This document shows, piece after piece, positions 51,773 through 56,183 of a stretch of DNA of 56,183 nt. The notes under the pieces were generated by a model that saw only the letters and a list, made by a program, of their open reading frames with translations, did no database searches and was not told the origin of the DNA. Location: assembly GCA_026196105.1 (NCBI GenBank), contig JAPHRK010000058.1, forward strand, positions 1-56,183. The letters are read 5' to 3'. The stretch comes from Rhodospirillales bacterium. Lineage in GTDB: Bacteria > Pseudomonadota > Alphaproteobacteria > Rhodospirillales > JAPHRK01. Numbering within the stretch: position 1 is the first letter of the stretch; every line of letters begins with the position of its first letter. A program made the position numbers and the translations under genes.

Positions 51773-52804
51773 TCAGAGGGCACGGGCGATAAGTGTCCTC
51801 CCTTGTTGTAAAAAGGGTCGAGCCAGGACGAAAGCTAACAGGATTGCAGACCCTAGCTCAAGCCAATGGGGGAGAAGGGAGTGGACCGAGGAGGCTTGAA
51901 CAGCGATATCAATATTGAAGTTATTTACTAACCAATCCAAGGCTAACCCAGAGAGAATTGCACTGATGGAAAGCCCACCTAAATAAGCTGCTGTCGTAAG
52001 TTTGCCGAGTTCTTTGGATAAAATGGCTATTGAAGCAAAGTTCGTTGCCGGGCCAACCAAAAGAAAGACCAATGTTGTACCCGGAGAAACTCCGGCGATA
52101 ATCATTGCTGCTGCGATCGGGGTAGAGGCACTGGCGCAAACATAGAGAGGAATTCCAGCGGCAAGCATAACCAACATGGCGGTGATCCCGGAACCATACT
52201 CGGCTAAAGCCATGGGGGGGAATTGAGTGACCGCCGCTCCCGCAACTAAGAACCCAACAATAAGCCAACCGCCAATATCATCCATCATTTCTGTAAAAGC
52301 GAATTTCAAGCCTGAAATTGTACGCTCGGTGAGTGTTTCTGGCGGATGATCGTCATTAGTGCTACAGCAATTATCAGAAACGGGTGCTTCAGTTTTTATT
52401 TCATGGTCAGGGGTCAGAGCTGCCAAACCTCCAGAGAGGATAGCGCTAAACACAGCTGCTATGGGCCTGAAGAAGGCCATGAAAGGGCCAAGCAAGGCAT
52501 AAGATAGGGCTAGTGAATCTGGTCCTGTTTCTGGGGTAGCTACCAGGAAGGATGTGGTGGCTCCTTTTGAGGCGCCTGCACGATGTAATCCGACTGCGGC
52601 GGGGAGAACGCCACAAGAGCACAAAGGCATTGGTGCGCCAATCAATGCCCCTTTAACTACAGGCCAAAACCCTGTGCCGCCGAGCCAACGACTGAGTGCA
52701 TCTTCCGCAATCCACGCCTTGATCAAACCAGCAAGGATAAGACCGACAACCAACCAAGGGGCGGCTTCAAGGAAAAGTCCTAAAGTGTTTGTAACCCAGA
52801 CCAT
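51773..52804 (-). CDS. SO_0444/ArsP-type permease (predicted metal or organometal efflux)
   Basis: A 343-residue membrane protein with about eight helices in two halves joined by a cytoplasmic linker (residues about 130-160) rich in charged residues with a Cys pair (DNCCSTNDD). GAPMPLCSCGVLPAA and YVCASASTPIAAAMI are the two conserved cysteine-bearing permease motifs of the DUF318/YraQ family. Members of the SO_0444 branch are linked to Cu/Zn efflux, ArsP relatives to trivalent organoarsenicals. No Shine-Dalgarno is visible before its ATG, which may mean a very short leader. Confidence 0.87.
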   Translation of the reverse strand: MVWVTNTLGLFLEAAPWLVVGLILAGLIKAWIAEDALSRWLGGTGFWPVVKGALIGAPMPLCSCGVLPAAVGLHRAGASKGATTSFLVATPETGPDSLALSYALLGPFMAFFRPIAAVFSAILSGGLAALTPDHEIKTEAPVSDNCCSTNDDHPPETLTERTISGLKFAFTEMMDDIGGWLIVGFLVAGAAVTQFPPMALAEYGSGITAMLVMLAAGIPLYVCASASTPIAAAMIIAGVSPGTTLVFLLVGPATNFASIAILSKELGKLTTAAYLGGLSISAILSGLALDWLVNNFNIDIAVQASSVHSLLPHWLELGSAILLAFVLARPFLQQGRTLIARAL

Positions 52805-52818
52805 AGCTATACCTAAAC

Positions 52819-52841
52819 AGGAGTTGAATGTTTTAACTCCT
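52819..52841. promoter_or_regulatory. Inverted repeat upstream of the metal-type permease
   Basis: AGGAGTT (52819-52825) and AACTCCT (52835-52841) are inverted 7-bp arms 9 nt apart, ending 15 nt before the permease start. ACTCC-type half-sites are common for metal-sensing MerR or ArsR regulators. On the minus strand a TATAAT box lies further upstream (about 52862-52867). Confidence 0.5.
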
Positions 52842-52987
52842 CAACCTTGGACCTGTTTTATTATACGGTCAATGATAAAAATTCAATGTTTTCAGTATGT
52901 TATGTTATATCATTTTAAACAGGATAGCTCTGTGATAACAGTATTTGAGCGCTGAACTTATTATTGCCGGAAAATAGAGGTCGTGTT

Positions 52988-53632
52988 GTGACGGAGAAGG
53001 TTTTTATATTTGGGTGCGGGGGCCATGCAAAAGTGGTTCATGATGTGATTGAGGCTCAGGCTCGTTATGAGGTTGCGGCTTATGTAGATGCCGAGCCAAA
53101 CCAATCCGAGTTTAGGGGACTTCCTCTCTACGACGAGCAGTATTTTTTAGATAACTTTGAAGATCAAAATATTGCTATTGCCATAGGAGAAAATAGCCTT
53201 CGCAAAAAAATATTTGAAAACCTCAAAAGTCGGGGCTTTCAATTCCCCAATATTGTCCATCCTAGCGCCATCCTTAGCCAAAGCGTGGAGTTAACAACTG
53301 GGACGGTAGTTATGCCAAATGTTGTAGTCAATTCTTCAGCAGTAATTGGTGACAGCTGCATGTTGAATACATCTTCGGTAGTTGAACATGATTGTCAATT
53401 GGGTGATTTTGTATCGATTGCTCCCAAAGCTGTCATATGTGGGGGATGTGAGATTGGTGAAGGAACCTACATCGGCGCAAACGCTTCGATTATTCATTCC
53501 AAAACCATCGGCCCCTGGAGCGTTGTCGCGGCTCAAGCTGGGGTAATAAATGATGTCCCAGCTCATTGTATGGTTGCAGGTGTTCCAGCAATTCTTAAAA
53601 AGAAGATAGAGCCCGGGCAGAAAATCCTCTAA
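52988..53632 (+). CDS. NeuD/PglD-family sugar O/N-acetyltransferase
   Basis: A 214-residue acyltransferase. GTG 52988 follows TAGAGG at good spacing and is preferred to an upstream TTG at 52964. The N-terminal Rossmann-like part begins VFIFGCGGHAKVVHDVI, the PglD/NeuD signature. The C-terminal half is a left-handed beta helix of hexapeptide repeats (VVMPNVVVNSSAVIG, NTSSVVEHDCQLGDFVSIAP, with His as catalytic base) ending AGVPAILKKK. Family members acetylate amino sugars or sialic acid precursors. No glycan biosynthesis genes are adjacent. Confidence 0.88.
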   Translation: MTEKVFIFGCGGHAKVVHDVIEAQARYEVAAYVDAEPNQSEFRGLPLYDEQYFLDNFEDQNIAIAIGENSLRKKIFENLKSRGFQFPNIVHPSAILSQSVELTTGTVVMPNVVVNSSAVIGDSCMLNTSSVVEHDCQLGDFVSIAPKAVICGGCEIGEGTYIGANASIIHSKTIGPWSVVAAQAGVINDVPAHCMVAGVPAILKKKIEPGQKIL

Positions 53633-53636
53633 ATAA

Positions 53637-53672
53637 AAAACCGCCCTTGAAATCTCAAGAGCGGTTTTCTTA
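53637..53672. terminator. Bidirectional terminator between the acetyltransferase and PEPCK genes
   Basis: AACCGCCCTTGA (53639-53650) pairs with TCAAGAGCGGTT (53655-53666), one mismatch, and is flanked by an A-run on the left and a T-run on the right, so it can serve both convergent genes. Confidence 0.85.
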
Positions 53673-53693
53673 ATTTTGTCTGTGAGCTTGAGC

Positions 53694-55532
53694 TTAACGA
53701 GGCAATTCCCAAACATCTGGAGAGGCGTTTAGGCGCTCGATGAGGCCTTTGCGTTCTGCTTCCATTTCTGCAGGGAGTTTGTCGCCAAACTGGTCGAAGT
53801 GGCTGGTCAGTTCTTCAGCTTCTGCTAAGCCTTCAGCTTTGTCCACTTTCATCAGGTTGTGGTAGGTTTCAGCATCAAAGTCGAGGCCTTCCCATGTAAT
53901 ATCGTTGCGGGTTGGCATGCCACCAAAGGGACTTTCAACCGCAGTAGATTCATTGCGAACCCGGTCAACGATCCATTTCAGGACACGCATGTTTTCGCCA
54001 AAGCCAGGCCAGATGAACTTGCCGTTGGCATCTTTGCGGAACCAATTAACTCGGAAGATTTTTGGTGGGTTTGGCAGTTTAGCGCCGAAGTCTACCCAAT
54101 GTTTCCAGTATTCGCCCATGTTGTAACCACAGAAAGGCAACATGGCGAATGGATCGCGACGAATAGCTGCTTGGCCAATAGCTGCCGCAGTTGCTTCAGA
54201 GCCCATGGTTGCGGCAAGGAAGACACCGTGGTTCCAATCGCGGGCCTCAAAGACCAGCGGGAAGGTTTTGGAAAGACGCCCACCGAAGATAAAGGCTTCA
54301 ATCGGCACACCAGCAGGGTCATCCCATGCAGGATCAACGCTTGGGCATTGGCTGGCCGGAGCGGTGAAACGAGCGTTGGGGTGAGCGGCAGGTTTATCGC
54401 TATCTGGGGTCCAGTCGTTCCCTTGCCAATCAATGGCATGGGCAGGAGCGTCCCCGTCAATGCCTTCCCACCACACATCCAAGTCGTCTGTTAAAGCGAC
54501 GTTGGTGAAGATACAGTTTTTTCTGAGAGACAACATTGCATTGGGGTTGGAATGCATTGAGGTTCCAGGGGCAACGCCGAAGTAACCAGCTTCAGGGTTG
54601 ATAGCGCGCAAGGAGCCATCGGCCTGAGGTTTGATCCAGGCAATATCATCGCCAACGGTCCAGGCTTTCCAGCCTTCAAAACCTTTCGGAGGAATAACCA
54701 TTGCCAGATTTGTTTTGCCACAAGCACTTGGGAAAGCGGCTGAAACGTATGTTTTCTTACCTTCTGGGCTTTCAAGACCCAAGATCAGCATATGTTCAGC
54801 GAGCCAGCCTTCTTCACGCGCCATGGAAGAGGCAATACGCAGAGCAAGGCACTTCTTACCAAGCAGGGCGTTGCCGCCATAGCCTGAACCATATGACCAA
54901 ATTTCACGGTCAATGGGGAAATGGACAATGTATTTGTCCGCTGGGTTTGGTGCACAAGGCCATGGAACATCAGCCTGGCCTTCAGCCAAGGGAGCACCGA
55001 CGGAATGAACGCAAGGAACGAAACCACCTTCCTCACCCATAACATCAAGTACTTTTTGGCCCATACGGGTCATAATTTTTTGATGAACAACCACGTAAGG
55101 GCTGTCAGAAACCTGAACACCAATTTGAGCAATTGGTGAGCCTAAAGGACCCATGCTGAAGGGAATGACATACATGGTGCGCCCAGCCATTGAACCATCA
55201 AAAATGTCGCCAAGTTTGGCTTTCATTTCATCAGGGGCCATCCAGTTGTTGGTAGGCCCGGCTTCTTCAGCGGTGCTGGTGCAAATATAAGTACGGTCTT
55301 CAACCCGAGCAACGTCAGAAGGATGGGAGCGAGCCAGATAACTGTTTGGGCGCTTCTCTTCATTCAACCTGATTAGCGTGCCTGCATCCACCATTTCCTG
55401 GCAGAGGCGGTTGTACTCTTCTTCAGAGCCGTCACACCAATGGATGTCTTTAGGCTTACAGAGGGCAGCCATTTGGTCTACCCATGCGAGGAGTTTGGTG
55501 TTCTTAGTACGGTCCTGACCGGATGTTGTCAT
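53694..55532 (-). CDS. pckG: Phosphoenolpyruvate carboxykinase (GTP)
   Basis: A 612-residue enzyme that converts oxaloacetate to phosphoenolpyruvate with GTP. The length and blocks [29 protein letters not shown] (P-loop with the reactive Cys), [10 protein letters not shown] and [12 protein letters not shown] place it in the GTP-dependent group. Most alphaproteobacteria carry the unrelated ATP type (~530 residues). GGGAAA upstream supports the start. It would serve gluconeogenesis from acetyl-CoA and acids, consistent with the acyl-CoA catabolism encoded elsewhere. The 55533-55688 stretch shows no gene. Confidence 0.96.
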   Translation of the reverse strand: MTTSGQDRTKNTKLLAWVDQMAALCKPKDIHWCDGSEEEYNRLCQEMVDAGTLIRLNEEKRPNSYLARSHPSDVARVEDRTYICTSTAEEAGPTNNWMAPDEMKAKLGDIFDGSMAGRTMYVIPFSMGPLGSPIAQIGVQVSDSPYVVVHQKIMTRMGQKVLDVMGEEGGFVPCVHSVGAPLAEGQADVPWPCAPNPADKYIVHFPIDREIWSYGSGYGGNALLGKKCLALRIASSMAREEGWLAEHMLILGLESPEGKKTYVSAAFPSACGKTNLAMVIPPKGFEGWKAWTVGDDIAWIKPQADGSLRAINPEAGYFGVAPGTSMHSNPNAMLSLRKNCIFTNVALTDDLDVWWEGIDGDAPAHAIDWQGNDWTPDSDKPAAHPNARFTAPASQCPSVDPAWDDPAGVPIEAFIFGGRLSKTFPLVFEARDWNHGVFLAATMGSEATAAAIGQAAIRRDPFAMLPFCGYNMGEYWKHWVDFGAKLPNPPKIFRVNWFRKDANGKFIWPGFGENMRVLKWIVDRVRNESTAVESPFGGMPTRNDITWEGLDFDAETYHNLMKVDKAEGLAEAEELTSHFDQFGDKLPAEMEAERKGLIERLNASPDVWELPR

Positions 55533-55688
55533 CAGTCTTTTTTCCCTAAAAAAAGCTCTAAAATGCGCCCCTATACCGTAGCTCTAGCCAATCGGTACTG
55601 TCACGCGGACGCAGGAAGATAGACTCGTAGAAAGAGTGACGCAACGTAAGAGTCATCTAATTTACATAGTTTTTTATAAGCTCTAGAT

Positions 55689-56153
55689 TCATTTGGTTAA
55701 ATCGGAAAGCGAGAACCAATGTGCGGCCCCAAATCCACCGACAAAATGGACTTTATCCACTGACATTTTGTAGAAATTGAAGTCCCCGAATCCGGCGTAG
55801 GCTTTTGCTGAAGGGTGGGTAGAGAGAAAAAGCTCTCGATCAACATCGTTTTGAGTTGGGTCAATAGTGCCAAGCAAGGTGACACGAGGCCCCGTTTGGG
55901 GATTTTTTAAATGTGAAGCTTGCTCAATAAGGAGAGAGCCATGGTTTTGGCTTGTGAGGTTTTTGGTGTGTTCAGCGAGGGAAGATAATAACAGGACAGG
56001 TCGTAAATCTTTACCCACGGCAATGGTGGTGAGCGACACGTAAGGCGCGCCGCTATTTACCAATAGTGACCCTAAACTCGCGACATGCCCCTTTGAAATG
56101 ATTGAGGCAGCAGCTTCAAAAGGGTTGTCAGCTTCCAATGGTTTTTGGGTCAT
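55689..56153 (-). CDS. Pyridoxamine 5'-phosphate oxidase-like FMN-binding protein (HugZ-type N-terminal domain)
   Basis: A 154-residue split-barrel protein. ASLGSLLVNSGAPYVSLTTI, RPVLLLSSLAEHTKNL and GPRVTLLGTIDPTQ are blocks of the HugZ/PdxH-related family, and the chain ends VGGFGAAHWF, the loop typical of HugZ-like proteins. HugZ proteins involved in haem use are about 250 residues with a C-terminal DUF2470 domain; that domain is absent here. It may bind FMN, haem or neither. It ends 30 nt from the window edge and appears complete. Confidence 0.82.
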   Translation of the reverse strand: MTQKPLEADNPFEAAASIISKGHVASLGSLLVNSGAPYVSLTTIAVGKDLRPVLLLSSLAEHTKNLTSQNHGSLLIEQASHLKNPQTGPRVTLLGTIDPTQNDVDRELFLSTHPSAKAYAGFGDFNFYKMSVDKVHFVGGFGAAHWFSLSDLTK

Positions 56154-56183
56154 GTCCCAAGGACCATGTCCCGTAAGGTAACA

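Noticed and set aside
53859-54494. 211-codon plus-strand open frame
   Set aside because: Antisense to the PEP carboxykinase gene and not like a known protein.
1-56183. tRNA, rRNA, CRISPR, insertion sequence, prophage or attachment sites
   Set aside because: None of the expected signatures (cloverleaf arms, repeat-spacer arrays, transposase or integrase proteins, long terminal repeats) was seen on either strand.

Overview
This 56.2 kb window is chromosomal DNA of moderate GC from what looks like a marine, motile alphaproteobacterium. The case rests on alphaproteobacterial house families (DUF1289, DUF1244, DUF1491), a MutL that carries the endonuclease motifs, an AcuR/AcuI pair, and stator genes of the sodium type (PomA/PomB-like). 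No lineage below class can be fixed by eye. I saw no rRNA, tRNA, CRISPR array, insertion sequence or phage gene. Coding density is high, and three convergent gene pairs overlap by exactly 4 nt.

Layout. 0-9 kb: housekeeping and small conserved genes (mutL 3' part, a methyltransferase-like protein, a flavin reductase-like protein, an LpoA-like lipoprotein, rsmD, an RluB-type pseudouridine synthase, a class I amidotransferase, tadA, a DUF1289 protein, DUF924). 9-17.5 kb: stress and regulator genes (AhpD-like protein, acuI with its TetR regulator and operator, DUF1244, HAD, an arsR-SRPBCC-GST operon, a Crp/Fnr regulator, tesB, dodecin, a glycosyltransferase-like gene). 17.5-39.3 kb: a large acyl-CoA catabolic island. 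One minus-strand operon (TetR, crotonase, biotin carboxylase, biotin carrier, carboxyltransferase, isovaleryl-CoA-dehydrogenase-like) faces plus-strand genes for a crotonase, a MerR regulator and a thioesterase. These are followed by a Liv-type ABC importer, a long-chain acyl-CoA ligase, the importer's binding protein, an alpha-methylacyl-CoA-racemase-like CoA transferase, an acyl-CoA dehydrogenase, a thiolase, a FadB/FadJ-type enzyme and an NAD(P)-binding protein. 39.3-45.6 kb: a DUF423 membrane protein, a sulfotransferase-like protein, GlpD, a diacylglycerol-kinase-like enzyme and an alkyl-DHAP-synthase-like flavoenzyme, which together suggest glycerolipid or ether-lipid chemistry. 45-56 kb: an HPP membrane protein, an EAL-domain remnant, DUF1491, MarR, a secreted FliL-like protein, pomAB, GNAT, lepA, a metal-type permease, a NeuD/PglD-like acetyltransferase, GTP-type PEP carboxykinase and an FMN-binding protein.

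The strongest new signal is regulatory. Four sites of the form ACC-N2-T-Y-GGT lie in three promoter regions: the TetR/crotonase divergent promoter, the carboxylase operon promoter, and twice across the -35/-10 of the Liv importer operon. A second palindrome (ATTACCT-N2-AGGTAAT) lies upstream of the merR gene and inside the promoter of the racemase/beta-oxidation operon. Together they suggest two local regulators controlling one uptake-activation-degradation pathway for a branched or isoprenoid-type carboxylic acid. In the same island the carboxylase alpha subunit is split into two overlapping frames in the middle of what is normally one protein.
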